From the NCBI RefSeq assembly GCF_001905445.1, contig NZ_LIVQ01000002.1, positions 744,001-808,000 on the forward strand: a stretch of DNA of 64,000 nt, in the 5' to 3' direction. The number at the start of each line of letters is the position of its first letter. Position 1 is the stretch's first letter. Positions 8,310 to 15,990 of the stretch are shown in pieces. The notes below the pieces were generated by a model. The model was not told where the DNA came from, did not search any database, and saw nothing but the letters and a program-made list of their open reading frames with translations. Origin of the DNA: Streptomyces sp. CB00455. GTDB lineage: Bacteria > Actinomycetota > Actinomycetes > Streptomycetales > Streptomycetaceae. A program made the position numbers and the translations under genes.

Positions 8310-9272
8310 TCAGTCCACCGTCACGTAGTCGGGACCGGAGTAACGGCCGGTGCTCAGCTTCTGACGCTGCATCAACAGGTCGTTGAGCAGGCTGGAGGCG
8401 CCGAAGCGGAACCAGTGGTTGCTCAGCCAGTCCTCGCCCGCGGTCTCGTTGACCAGGACCAGGAACTTGATCGCGTCCTTGGTGGTGCGGATCCCGCCGG
8501 CCGGCTTCACGCCGATCTGGATCCCGGTCTGCTCACGGAAGTCGCGTACGGCTTCCAGCATGAGCAGGGTGTTGGCCGGGGTGGCGTTGACCCCCACCTT
8601 GCCGGTCGAGGTCTTGATGAAGTCGGCGCCGGCCATCATGCCGATCCAGGAGGCGCGGCGGATGTTGTCGTAGGTCGACAGCTCGCCGGTCTCGAAGATG
8701 ACCTTGAGGCGGGCGGCGGTTCCGTCGGGGCGGACGCACGCCTCCTTGACGGCCTTGATCAGCTCGTACGTTTCGAGGTAGCGGCCCGCGAGGAAGGCTC
8801 CACGGTCGATGACCATGTCGATCTCGTCGGCGCCGGCGGCGACGGCGTCCGCGGTGTCCGCGAGCTTGACGGGCAGAGCGGCGCGGCCGGCCGGGAACGC
8901 GGTGGCGACGGAGGCGACCTTGACGTCGGCGCCGTTCAGCGCCGCCTTCGCGGTGGCCACCATGTCGGGGTAGACGCAGACGGCGGCCGTCATCGGGGTG
9001 CTGCGGTCGGTGGGATCGGGGTTGACGGCCTTGACGGAGAGCGCCCGGACCTTGCCCGGGGTGTCCGCGCCTTCCAGGGTCGTCAGGTCGATCATCGAGA
9101 TGGCCAGGTCGATGGCGTACGCCTTGGCCGTCGTCTTGATCGAACGGGTGCCGAGGGCGGCCGCGCGGGCCTCCAGGCCGACAGCGTCGACGCCGGGCAG
9201 CCCGTGCAGGAAGCGGCGCAGCGCACTGTCGGACGTCGTCACGTCAGCGAATGCGGTGAGGGTGGTGGGCAT
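8310..9272 (-). CDS. deoC: Deoxyribose-phosphate aldolase DeoC
   Basis: A 320-residue class I aldolase that splits 2-deoxyribose 5-phosphate into glyceraldehyde 3-phosphate and acetaldehyde, the last step of deoxynucleoside degradation. Schiff-base Lys220 lies in GADFIKTSTG, the second active-site Lys190 in LKVIFETGEL, and an acidic residue in GADEIDMV; a phosphate loop GGIRT follows. The ATG at MPTTLTAF is chosen over the longer frame because the family fold begins soon after. The start lies 19 nt from a CTACGCGCGTAG operator shared with other nucleoside genes. First gene of the deoC-aldehyde dehydrogenase operon. Confidence 0.95.
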   Translation of the reverse strand: MPTTLTAFADVTTSDSALRRFLHGLPGVDAVGLEARAAALGTRSIKTTAKAYAIDLAISMIDLTTLEGADTPGKVRALSVKAVNPDPTDRSTPMTAAVCVYPDMVATAKAALNGADVKVASVATAFPAGRAALPVKLADTADAVAAGADEIDMVIDRGAFLAGRYLETYELIKAVKEACVRPDGTAARLKVIFETGELSTYDNIRRASWIGMMAGADFIKTSTGKVGVNATPANTLLMLEAVRDFREQTGIQIGVKPAGGIRTTKDAIKFLVLVNETAGEDWLSNHWFRFGASSLLNDLLMQRQKLSTGRYSGPDYVTVD

Positions 9273-9291
9273 GGTCACCACATGAGCATAT

Positions 9292-9303
9292 CTACGCGCG
9301 TAG
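9292..9303. promoter_or_regulatory. Nucleoside-regulon operator, deoC copy
   Basis: Perfect palindrome CTACGCGCGTAG, 19 nt upstream of the deoC start. It is identical to the copies ahead of add and the ABC ATPase gene and near-identical to those ahead of deoA and the BMP gene. The position at the start of the transcript suggests repression by steric block; the regulator is unknown. Confidence 0.75.
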
Positions 9304-9516
9304 CGACATGTCACCCCCTCCCCCTGATTCGCGATGGAATCGACACCTCCACTCACCGTTACACCTCCATGACAGGAAGCGAATCCTCCGTCCATGCAAG
9401 ATCAATAGATTTCTTCTCAGCAGCCCGCCAGAAACTCATCCGGACGAAAACCCGACAGAGACAACGCGGCATGCGGCTCTCCCTTCCGGTCCTCACCCTT
9501 GCTTCAAGGAGTCGTT

Positions 9517-10521
9517 ATGCGTACCGCCGCCCGCACCTCCCTCCTCACCGTCGCCCTCGCCGGAGCGCTCCTCGCGCCCGCCGCCGGCGCCGCGTACGCC
9601 GCCGCCCCTGTGAGTGCGGCCGCCTCGTCCCCGGTCTCCGACCGCACCAGCGGTACGCCCGTCTCCATCGACAAGGGTGTCGTCGCGGTGCTGCGCCACA
9701 AGTCCGAGGGCCCCGAGGCCTACATCCGCGCCGTCTCCCCGGACTGGAAGCCCGGCGACGACTACAACGGCAAGCTCCTGGCCGTGCTGGACGACAAGCA
9801 CCGATCCGCCACGGTCGGCGCCCTGAAGCTGGCACTCGTCGAGGGCGAGACGGTGCACATCGAGGACCTCGTCGTGACCAAGGACGGCAAGAGCACCCCC
9901 TACCGGCTGCCGAAGGCCCAGGGTCCGGAGTGCATGTCCGAGCGGCTCGTGCAGCAGCTCGGCGCGGGCGTGGAAGCCTGGCTGTTCATGCACCCGGGCG
10001 GCCCGCTCGCCGAACTCCACACCGCGGGCGAGGAAACCGTCTGGAAGTCGCTGAACCGGGGCGCCCCCTCCCTCCCCGCGGACGCCGGAATCGTCGCCCG
10101 CATCCTGAACGCGAGCTCCGACCGGCCCGTCTTCGAGTGGAAGACCCAGGGCGGCGGCATGCCGTACGGCCACGCGGCCTTCCCGAAGCTTCCCAAGGGC
10201 TGCACGTTCGACTACACGTTCCAGAAGCCGACCGAGAAGCCGCAGCCGGAGACCCCGGTCTCCCCCGCGCCCTCCGCCAAGCCCACGGCCCAGCCCTCCG
10301 CCGCGCCGAGCGCCACGGCCGCGCCCTCGCCCGCCGCGGCGAAGCAGCAGACCGCCGGCCAGACCTCCGTCGTCCCCAAGGGCGGGGTCGCCGCGGGCAC
10401 CGAGGTCGCCACCGAGGACAACGACAACTCCACCACCGCCCTCGCCGGTACCGGGCTCACCGCGATCCTCGCCGCACTCGGAGCCTTCGTACTGCTCCGC
10501 CGCCGACGCACCCAGGGCTGA
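9517..10521 (+). CDS. Cell-surface protein with LAxTG sortase signal
   Basis: A 334-residue secreted protein. It has a Sec signal peptide (MRTAARTSLLTVALAG, cleavage near AYA-AA), a globular region to about residue 235, and a Pro/Ala/Ser/Lys linker. The C-terminal sorting signal is the motif LAGTG, a hydrophobic stretch and a basic tail RRRRTQG. Streptomyces class E sortases use LAxTG, so the protein is predicted to be anchored to peptidoglycan. A sortase-like gene follows directly. AAGGAG precedes the ATG, which favours this start over one six codons upstream. The globular part belongs to no family I can name. Confidence 0.85.
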   Translation: MRTAARTSLLTVALAGALLAPAAGAAYAAAPVSAAASSPVSDRTSGTPVSIDKGVVAVLRHKSEGPEAYIRAVSPDWKPGDDYNGKLLAVLDDKHRSATVGALKLALVEGETVHIEDLVVTKDGKSTPYRLPKAQGPECMSERLVQQLGAGVEAWLFMHPGGPLAELHTAGEETVWKSLNRGAPSLPADAGIVARILNASSDRPVFEWKTQGGGMPYGHAAFPKLPKGCTFDYTFQKPTEKPQPETPVSPAPSAKPTAQPSAAPSATAAPSPAAAKQQTAGQTSVVPKGGVAAGTEVATEDNDNSTTALAGTGLTAILAALGAFVLLRRRRTQG

Positions 10522-10600
10522 CCGGCCCCGCACGTCCCGAACCCCCGCCCGGCGGACCGCCCCCACGGCGGCCCGCCGGGCCGTTTCCCGGAGCATCCCC

Positions 10601-11224
10601 ATGGCCCACCGCGTACGCCTGCTGCTCGCCACCGCCCTCCTGTGCACCGCCCTGACCGGCTGCGGCGCCGCCACCGCGTCCGGGGCGCCGGACGGAGCCG
10701 CCCCGTCGAGCGCCGCCCCGCCCTCGGTCACCCCCACCAGCGCCCCGGCCGCCCCCGCGACGGCCACCCCGCTGGCCGCCTCCGAACCCGTGCGCGTACG
10801 GATCCCCTCCGCCGGGGTCGACGCCTCCCCCCTGCTCGAACTCGGCCTCGCCGCCGACGGCACCGTCGAGGTGCCCTCTGTGGCCGAGGCGGACAAGATC
10901 GGCTGGTACACCAAGGGCGTCACCCCGGGTGAGACCGGACCCGCCGTCCTCATCGGCCACTTCGACACCGCGCGCGGCCCGGCCGTCCTCAAGGACGTCT
11001 CCCGGGTCCGCCCCGGTGAGGAGATCACGGTGTCCCGGGCCGACGGGAGCACCGCCGTCTTCCGCGTACGGGAACTGGAGCAGGTCGGCAAGAAGCGGTT
11101 CCCCACCGCCAAGGTGTACGGCGACACCACCCGTCCCGAGCTGCGCGTCATCACCTGCGGCGGCGAGATCACGGACGGTCACCGGCCGGACAACATCATC
11201 CTGTACGCCGATCTCGTCGGTTGA
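10601..11224 (+). CDS. Class F-type sortase, lipoprotein-anchored
   Basis: A 207-residue sortase domain behind a lipobox (LTGC, Cys21) and a 40-residue Ala/Pro/Ser linker. The catalytic triad is visible: His in VLIGHFDTA, Cys in LRVITCGGE and a conserved Arg in GHRPDNI. Sortases cleave a C-terminal sorting signal and join the protein to the cell wall. The length and single N-terminal anchor match class F. It follows a gene for an LAxTG surface protein by 79 nt, so that protein is an obvious candidate substrate, although class E enzymes are the usual partners of LAxTG. Confidence 0.88.
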   Translation: MAHRVRLLLATALLCTALTGCGAATASGAPDGAAPSSAAPPSVTPTSAPAAPATATPLAASEPVRVRIPSAGVDASPLLELGLAADGTVEVPSVAEADKIGWYTKGVTPGETGPAVLIGHFDTARGPAVLKDVSRVRPGEEITVSRADGSTAVFRVRELEQVGKKRFPTAKVYGDTTRPELRVITCGGEITDGHRPDNIILYADLVG

Positions 11225-11249
11225 GACGGCGTGGGGCAGAATCGACCGC

Positions 11250-11897
11250 ATGAGCAGCCAGCAGCAGCCGACCGACGAACCGGTGTACGACGACCGGGTC
11301 TACCGATCCTCCACGGCCGTGGTCACCGGGGTGCTGCTGCTCGCGCTGATCGCGTGGCTGTGCGGGGACGCGGTGGTGCGCGGCTCGGGCAGCACCCCGT
11401 GGATCGCGCTGGCGCTGGCGCTGTGCGCGGTGCCGCTGACGGTGGCGTTCACGATCCGGCCGGCGGTCTTCGCCAATGACGACCGGATGCGCGTACGGAA
11501 CCCCTTCCGGGTCATCGAGCTGCCCTGGGCGGCGGTGGACGCGGTGCGCGCCGGGTACTCGGCGGAGGTGCTGGCCGAGGGGTCGAAGTACCAGCTGTGG
11601 TCCGTGCCGGTCTCCCTGCGGGAGCGCAAGAAGATCAGCCGGCAGCAGCTGAGCCGCCGCGGCGGTCTCAGCGGCCGGGGCCTGGGCAGCCCCGGGGCGG
11701 ACCGGACGGCCGGCGAGCCGGGCGCCCCGCTGCGGGCCGGCGCCGACAAGGTCGTGGAGGAGCTGCGGGAGCTGGCCGAGCGCGGCGCCTCACGGACCGG
11801 CGCGCAGGGCGGCGTGCGCGTGCAGTGGTCGTACGAGATCATCGCGCCCGCCGTGGCGGGCGCGGTCCTGCTGATCGTCCTCCTCGCCACGAGCTGA
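11250..11897 (+). CDS. Membrane protein with PH-like domain
   Basis: A 215-residue membrane protein. Two hydrophobic segments (about residues 22-40 and 47-66) precede a bacterial PH-like domain (TIRPAVFANDDRMRVRNPF, then IELPWAAVDAVR), where WAAVDAV matches the usual W-x-x-I core. A Gly/Arg-rich stretch follows and a last transmembrane helix (EIIAPAVAGAVLLIVLLA) ends the protein. This layout is common in actinobacterial PH-domain membrane proteins of unknown function. The ATG is taken because the longer frame upstream is a shadow of the sortase gene. Confidence 0.82.
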   Translation: MSSQQQPTDEPVYDDRVYRSSTAVVTGVLLLALIAWLCGDAVVRGSGSTPWIALALALCAVPLTVAFTIRPAVFANDDRMRVRNPFRVIELPWAAVDAVRAGYSAEVLAEGSKYQLWSVPVSLRERKKISRQQLSRRGGLSGRGLGSPGADRTAGEPGAPLRAGADKVVEELRELAERGASRTGAQGGVRVQWSYEIIAPAVAGAVLLIVLLATS

Positions 11898-11998
11898 CCG
11901 GCGCCTCCGGCCTCGGGCCTCGGGCTGCCGCGGGAGCGGTGCCCTGGCTGACGGAGGGCCGCAACACCGCCTGACGGCGTGCCCGCCACCGCAACGGG

Positions 11999-12022
11999 GG
12001 CCGGGGGCACATGCCCCCGGCC
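11999..12022. terminator. Palindromic hairpin after the PH-domain gene
   Basis: GGCCGGGGGCA and TGCCCCCGGCC are perfect 11-bp arms separated by CA (a 4-base loop in practice). Likely terminator for the surface-protein/sortase/PH gene group. Confidence 0.6.
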
Positions 12023-12290
12023 GGGGCCGGCCGGACCCGGGGCCGGTCCACGGGCCCGGCCCCGGCCCCGGCACACCCCCGCCCGAGCTCCTGCCCGACT
12101 GCGTACCGCAGCACGCCGGACACGGCCGCCAGATCCCCACCGGGCCAGGTACCGCCGGGTGCGCCGCACGGCGGACAGCCCAGGATTCACCACCGGGCCG
12201 AAGGCCGGACGCCCCCTCGGGCACGGCCCGCGCCCAGACCCATGGAGCCGGGTGTCGCCGGGGCGGCGGGTCGGGGTCGCCGGTGCGTCG

Positions 12291-12368
12291 GACGCCGGTG
12301 GTGTTCAGCAGGACCGAGTCCACGTCGACGACCTGGCCCGGCACCGCGGTCTGGAGCATCTCGATGCA
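12291..12368 (-). repeat. Inverted 78-bp partial copy of the VanZ gene (copy 1)
   Basis: Exact reverse complement of bases 12866-12943, with sharp boundaries on both sides. Read on the minus strand it encodes the VanZ-family motif starting CIEMLQTAVPGQ. Perfect identity implies a recent event. Confidence 0.92.
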
Positions 12369-12518
12369 GGGGGCTGCCCGGGAGGCGGTGCCAGGACCGA
12401 GGGGCGGGCGCTCGGGCGGGGCTGCGGTGGGCGCCCTCGGGGCTCGACCGTACGTGCTCCCCGCCACACCCGCCGCCGCAGCGGAACCGTGGCTACCGGG
12501 TGGCGCGTCCTCGCAGGT

Positions 12519-13091
12519 GTGCAGCGTCTTGAGGCCGGCGGCAGCGCCGCCACCGCCATCCACTTCCGGCTCCGGCTCCTGGCCGTGGCCCTGCTTGCCG
12601 CCCACCTTCTGGTCGTCGGCTGGCTGACCCTCCGCCCGCTGGACGTGCCGTGGGCCGCGGCCGCCAACCTGGACCCGTTCGAGGGGATCAGGACGGATCT
12701 CGCGTACGGGCCGCTGGAGGCCGCCCGCCGGATCGGGGAGGGGCTGGTGCTGCTGGCACCGCTGGGCGTGCTGCTGCCGATGGCCGGCGGACGGCTCGCG
12801 CCGTCCCCGCTGTCGGCGTGGTCCTCGCTGGCCCGGACGGCGGCGGCGGGCGCGCTGGCCTCGGTCTGCATCGAGATGCTCCAGACCGCGGTGCCGGGCC
12901 AGGTCGTCGACGTGGACTCGGTCCTGCTGAACACCACCGGCGTGCTGCTCGCGCACGTGGCCGTCGTACCGGCGCTGCGGGCCCGGATGCGGCGTTCACG
13001 GGGCGCTTATCAGGGGGCTACCCCGAGAATTTCCAGGGTCGGGCTCGGCCCCTGGACCGAGGTGCTGTCGGCGGTACCGCGGGAGTATTGA
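12519..13091 (+). CDS. VanZ family membrane protein
   Basis: A 190-residue membrane protein of the VanZ family. Hydrophobic segments lie near residues 15-33, 65-80 and 93-112, with a fourth after residue 130. The family signature is visible as CIEMLQTAVPGQ then DVDSVLLNTTGV. VanZ confers low-level teicoplanin resistance in enterococci; chromosomal homologues in actinomycetes are uncharacterised. The GTG start is chosen because the sequence becomes membrane-like directly after it; about 180 upstream codons in the same frame are Arg-rich noise. A 78-bp part of the gene is duplicated in inverted orientation upstream. Confidence 0.82.
   Translation: MQRLEAGGSAATAIHFRLRLLAVALLAAHLLVVGWLTLRPLDVPWAAAANLDPFEGIRTDLAYGPLEAARRIGEGLVLLAPLGVLLPMAGGRLAPSPLSAWSSLARTAAAGALASVCIEMLQTAVPGQVVDVDSVLLNTTGVLLAHVAVVPALRARMRRSRGAYQGATPRISRVGLGPWTEVLSAVPREY
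12866..12943 (+). repeat. 78-bp segment of the VanZ gene present in inverted copy upstream (copy 2)
   Basis: The functional copy, inside the VanZ coding region. Together with copy 1 it makes perfect 78-bp inverted arms about 500 bases apart. Confidence 0.92.
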
Positions 13092-13128
13092 GGCATCGCA
13101 GGAAAGCGGTCCCGACGAAGGAGAAACC

Positions 13129-13329
13129 ATGAGCGCCCTTGCCCGCCCCCGTGACGGACGGTGGATCGGCGGAGTCTGTGCCGGACTCGCGCGCCGCTTC
13201 GGAATGTCCGCGAACACGATGCGCGTCATCTTCGTCGTCTCGTGCCTGCTGCCCGGCCCGCAGTTCCTGGTCTACCTGGCGCTGTGGCTGCTCCTGCCGA
13301 ACGAGAAGTCCTCCTCGGCCGCCTGGTAG
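13129..13329 (+). CDS. Small PspC-domain membrane protein
   Basis: A 66-residue PspC-domain protein: LARPRDGRWIGGVCAGLARRF is the conserved amphipathic start, followed by MSANTMRVIFVVSCLLPG and one transmembrane helix (LVYLALWLLLP). PspC domains act in membrane-stress sensing, sometimes by binding anti-sigma partners; short stand-alone forms such as this are common in Streptomyces and their role is not known. GAAGGAGAAACC gives a good ribosome site before the ATG. It follows the VanZ gene by 37 nt. Confidence 0.9.
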   Translation: MSALARPRDGRWIGGVCAGLARRFGMSANTMRVIFVVSCLLPGPQFLVYLALWLLLPNEKSSSAAW

Positions 13330-13422
13330 AGCGCCTGGTGGAGCGCCTGTCCCCGGGCCTCGGCCCCTGGCCCTCCGCCCCCAGCCCCTCGGCGCCCGGG
13401 TCCTCGCCCCCAGCCCCTCGGG

Positions 13423-14193
13423 TCAGCCGGCCCGCTTGACCTTTTCCACCTGCTTGTCGGTGACTTCCTGCGGCACCTGCGCCTTCTGCTGGGCCGCCGC
13501 GACGTTGAGGGCCATCAGGCGCACGATGGTGTCGCCCTGGCGCACGACGAGAAGGTGGACCTGCGCCGAGACGCCCTGGGCTGCGGCGGTGGTGGTCCAG
13601 CTGACGCTCTCGTCGCCAGTCGTGCGGTAGTCGGCGGCCCGGACGTCGCGGTAGCTGCCCGTCTGCTTCTCGACGGTCGCGGAGAAGCCCGCGCCGCAGG
13701 CGGCGACGGCGGCCTTGAGCCGGGCGATCAGCGCCTTGGCGTCGCTCTCGGCGTAGGAGCTGACGGAGGCGGAGACGGCGAGGCCGACCTGCTTCTGGGA
13801 GCCGACGCCCCGGTTGACCGTCTCGCGGGCGGCCGGGTCCGGCTCGTCGCCCATGACGTCGGCCAGCGGCTGGCAGGCCTTCTTGTCCGCCTGCGGCTGG
13901 CCGTCCGGGGCGCCCGGGTTCTTGCCCTGGGCGGAGATCTGGTAGCCGGGCAGGTCCCCCTGTTCCAGCGCGGAGCGCTCCAGCCTGCTGCCGCTGCCGG
14001 CGGCCCCGGGCGTGGCGGATCCGCCGGGGACGGTGGCCCCCGGGGCGCCGGGCACGGGGGAGACCTGCCCCGCGGAACCCTTGGGATCCGGGTCCTTGCC
14101 GCTCGCGGGGGTGTCCGTACTGCTGCACCCGACCGCCGCGACCAGCAGGGCGGGGAGCAGCGCGACCGTCGTGGCTCGTACCTTCATGCGCAT
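13423..14193 (-). CDS. Secreted lipoprotein of unknown function
   Basis: A 256-residue lipoprotein with lipobox AAVGC (Cys23), then a Gly/Pro/Ser-rich linker and a globular domain of about 170 residues. Within that domain a cysteine pair (KKACQPL and AACGAGF) could form a disulphide. The style (ALEQGDLPGYQI, ADVMGDEPD) is that of Streptomyces extracellular sensor-like lipoproteins, but I can name no family. Three ATG codons lie close together; MRMKV is chosen because GAGG lies about 9 nt upstream. Confidence 0.8.
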   Translation of the reverse strand: MRMKVRATTVALLPALLVAAVGCSSTDTPASGKDPDPKGSAGQVSPVPGAPGATVPGGSATPGAAGSGSRLERSALEQGDLPGYQISAQGKNPGAPDGQPQADKKACQPLADVMGDEPDPAARETVNRGVGSQKQVGLAVSASVSSYAESDAKALIARLKAAVAACGAGFSATVEKQTGSYRDVRAADYRTTGDESVSWTTTAAAQGVSAQVHLLVVRQGDTIVRLMALNVAAAQQKAQVPQEVTDKQVEKVKRAG

Positions 14194-14321
14194 GATCAGG
14201 AACCTCATACCCCGTGTGCGGGCGGGCAGTTGGTGGTGATCGTGGCACACGGCACGACATGGCGCCCACCCGTTCGAAGCGGTGTGCGCCATACGTGCGC
14301 GCGTACGGATGTCAGCGCGGG

Positions 14322-14588
14322 TCAGCCACCGAGGTTGCTGGTCGGCAGGCCGCCGAGGAGACCGGTGACGGGCTGCGTGAGCGCGGCGGCCGGGTCGCTC
14401 GACTCCTGGCCGTGGTCGGCGCCCACCTGCTGCTGGCTGGTGACACTCTGGAGCGCGCCGGTGGCGGTGCCCAGCGCGTCGGTGAGACCGACGGCCGGAA
14501 CGGCGGCCGAGGCGGTACCGGCCGCGGCGGCGGCGAAGGCGGCACCGAGAACGGCGACACCGAGGGTCTTGGCAGCTGACTGCTTCAT
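14322..14588 (-). CDS. Small Ala-rich secreted protein
   Basis: An 88-residue exported protein. The signal peptide MKQSAAKTLGVAVLGAAFAA ends near TASA-AV, leaving about 57 residues rich in Gln, Gly, Leu and Thr, with no cysteine. Similar short proteins starting MKQSAAKTLGV occur widely in streptomycetes, where database labels such as ATP-binding protein are not supported by the sequence. AAGGACGAG precedes the ATG. Function unknown; cell-wall-associated location is inferred. Confidence 0.8.
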   Translation of the reverse strand: MKQSAAKTLGVAVLGAAFAAAAAGTASAAVPAVGLTDALGTATGALQSVTSQQQVGADHGQESSDPAAALTQPVTGLLGGLPTSNLGG

Positions 14589-14677
14589 GGAATTCTCGTC
14601 CTTGCGACGGGGAAATGAGCGGCTCCGCAAACTAGTCACTTCAAACCCGCGCCCGCAAACATCATCAAATACGAGAA

Positions 14678-14707
14678 AGCGCCCGGGAATTGCTCCTCCC
14701 GGGCGCT
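14678..14707 (-). terminator. Terminator of the add transcript
   Basis: AGCGCCCGGGA and TCCCGGGCGCT are perfect 11-bp arms with the 8-nt loop ATTGCTCC, directly after the adenosine deaminase stop on the minus strand. Confidence 0.85.
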
Positions 14708-14728
14708 CTCAGTACGTCACGCCGTGGC

Positions 14729-15877
14729 CTACGCCGAGACGGAACCGCTGGTGGAAACGGTCTGCTGGAACAGCCACTCCGACTTCAGCTCCGCGTACCC
14801 CGGCTTGATCACTTCATTGATCATGGCCAGTCGTTCATCGAAAGGAATGAACGCGGACTTCATCGCATTGACGGTGAACCACTGCATGTCGTCCAGCGTG
14901 TAACCGAAGGTGTCGACCAGGTGCTCGAACTCGCGGCTCATGCTGGTCCCGCTCATCAGGCGGTTGTCGGTGTTGACCGTCAGCCTGAAGTGCAGCTTGC
15001 GCAGCAGGCCGATGGGGTGTTCGGCGTAGGAGAGCGCCGCGCCCGTCTGCAGGTTCGAGGTCGGGCACATCTCCAGGGGGATGCGCTTGTCCCGGACGTA
15101 CGAAGCCAGGCGGCCCAGCGTGACCGAGCCGTCCGCGGCGACCTCGATGTCGTCGATGATCTTCACGCCGTGGCCGAGCCGGTCGGCGCCGCACCACTGC
15201 AGGGCCTGCCAGATCGACGGCAGGCCGAAGGCCTCGCCCGCGTGGATCGTGAAGTGGTTGTTCTCGCGCTTGAGGTACTCGAAGGCATCGAGGTGGCGGG
15301 TGGGGGGGAACCCGGCCTCGGCGCCGGCGATGTCGAAGCCGACCACGCCGTTGTCGCGGTAGCGGTTGGCCAGCTCCGCGATCTCCAGCGCGCGGGCGGC
15401 GTGGCGCATCGCGGTCAGCAGGGCGCCCACCCGGATGCGGTGGCCGTTGGCCTTCGCCCGGCGCTCGCCCTCGCGGAAGCCCTCGTTCACGGTCTCGACG
15501 ACCTCTTCGAGGGTCAGGCCGGCTTCCAGGTGCTGCTCGGGGGCGTAGCGGATCTCGGCGTACACGACGCCGTCCTCGGCCAGGTCCTCGGCGCACTCGG
15601 CGGCCACCCTGAAGAGGGCCGCCTTCGTCTGCATGACCGCGCAGGTGTGCGCGAAGGTCTCCAGGTAGCGCGGGAGGGAACCGGAGTCGGCGGCTTCGCG
15701 GAACCAGATGCCGAGCTTGTCGGCGTCGGTCTCGGGGAGGTTCTCGTAGCCGGCCTCGCGGGCCAGCTCGATGATGGTCCCGGGGCGCAGTCCACCGTCG
15801 AGGTGATCGTGCAGCAGCACCTTGGGGGAGCGGCGGATCTGATCCGGGGTCGGCAGGTTGGGGGTCTCGCTCGTCAT
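14729..15877 (-). CDS. add: Adenosine deaminase
   Basis: A 382-residue zinc hydrolase that converts (deoxy)adenosine to (deoxy)inosine. Metal ligands His23 and His25 lie in LLHDHLDGG. The catalytic glutamate and a ligand His are in TIHAGEAFG, a His in DRLGHGVKI, substrate residues in [13 protein letters not shown], and the metal-binding Asp in [11 protein letters not shown]. The NTDN variant of the usual NTDD box is, from memory, typical of one actinobacterial clade. The ATG at MTSETPN is chosen because the longer frame would run through the operator. It is a single-gene unit with an exact CTACGCGCGTAG operator 16 nt upstream. Confidence 0.95.
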   Translation of the reverse strand: MTSETPNLPTPDQIRRSPKVLLHDHLDGGLRPGTIIELAREAGYENLPETDADKLGIWFREAADSGSLPRYLETFAHTCAVMQTKAALFRVAAECAEDLAEDGVVYAEIRYAPEQHLEAGLTLEEVVETVNEGFREGERRAKANGHRIRVGALLTAMRHAARALEIAELANRYRDNGVVGFDIAGAEAGFPPTRHLDAFEYLKRENNHFTIHAGEAFGLPSIWQALQWCGADRLGHGVKIIDDIEVAADGSVTLGRLASYVRDKRIPLEMCPTSNLQTGAALSYAEHPIGLLRKLHFRLTVNTDNRLMSGTSMSREFEHLVDTFGYTLDDMQWFTVNAMKSAFIPFDERLAMINEVIKPGYAELKSEWLFQQTVSTSGSVSA

Positions 15878-15893
15878 CTGGGCACTGTAGCTC

Positions 15894-15905
15894 CTACGCG
15901 CGTAG
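15894..15905. promoter_or_regulatory. Nucleoside-regulon operator, add copy
   Basis: Perfect CTACGCGCGTAG palindrome 16 nt before the add start, identical to the deoC copy. Confidence 0.75.
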
Positions 15906-15990
15906 AGCGGGTGCCGGCCGCGAGCGTCGATATGTAACAGAGACCGCACGGACCCATGGCGTACACCCGGGTGTCTGAGACTGTTCCGCC

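Larger units (their letters stand above)
11898..12518. other. Long intergenic region with hairpin and inverted duplication, no supported gene
   Basis: Some 620 bases without a credible gene. Frames on both strands give Pro/Arg/Gly-rich translations. It contains a 24-nt near-perfect palindrome close to its left end and a 78-bp reverse-complement copy of part of the VanZ gene. On the minus strand that copy encodes a VanZ-like motif (CIEMLQTAVPGQ) inside otherwise meaningless frames, so it is a fragment rather than a gene. Confidence 0.7.

Noticed and set aside
6821..8386. 521-codon plus-strand frame opposite the aldehyde dehydrogenase gene
   Set aside because: Typical GC-rich antisense shadow; the minus strand carries clear catalytic motifs.
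8235..10655. 806-codon plus-strand frame across deoC and the surface-protein gene
   Set aside because: Antisense to deoC, then out of frame with the LAxTG protein; no recognisable domain.
11790..12956. Minus-strand frame with a VanZ-like motif, considered as a second VanZ gene or pseudogene
   Set aside because: The motif is only the 78-bp inverted copy; sequence on both sides is unrelated to VanZ and no start or membrane helices surround it.
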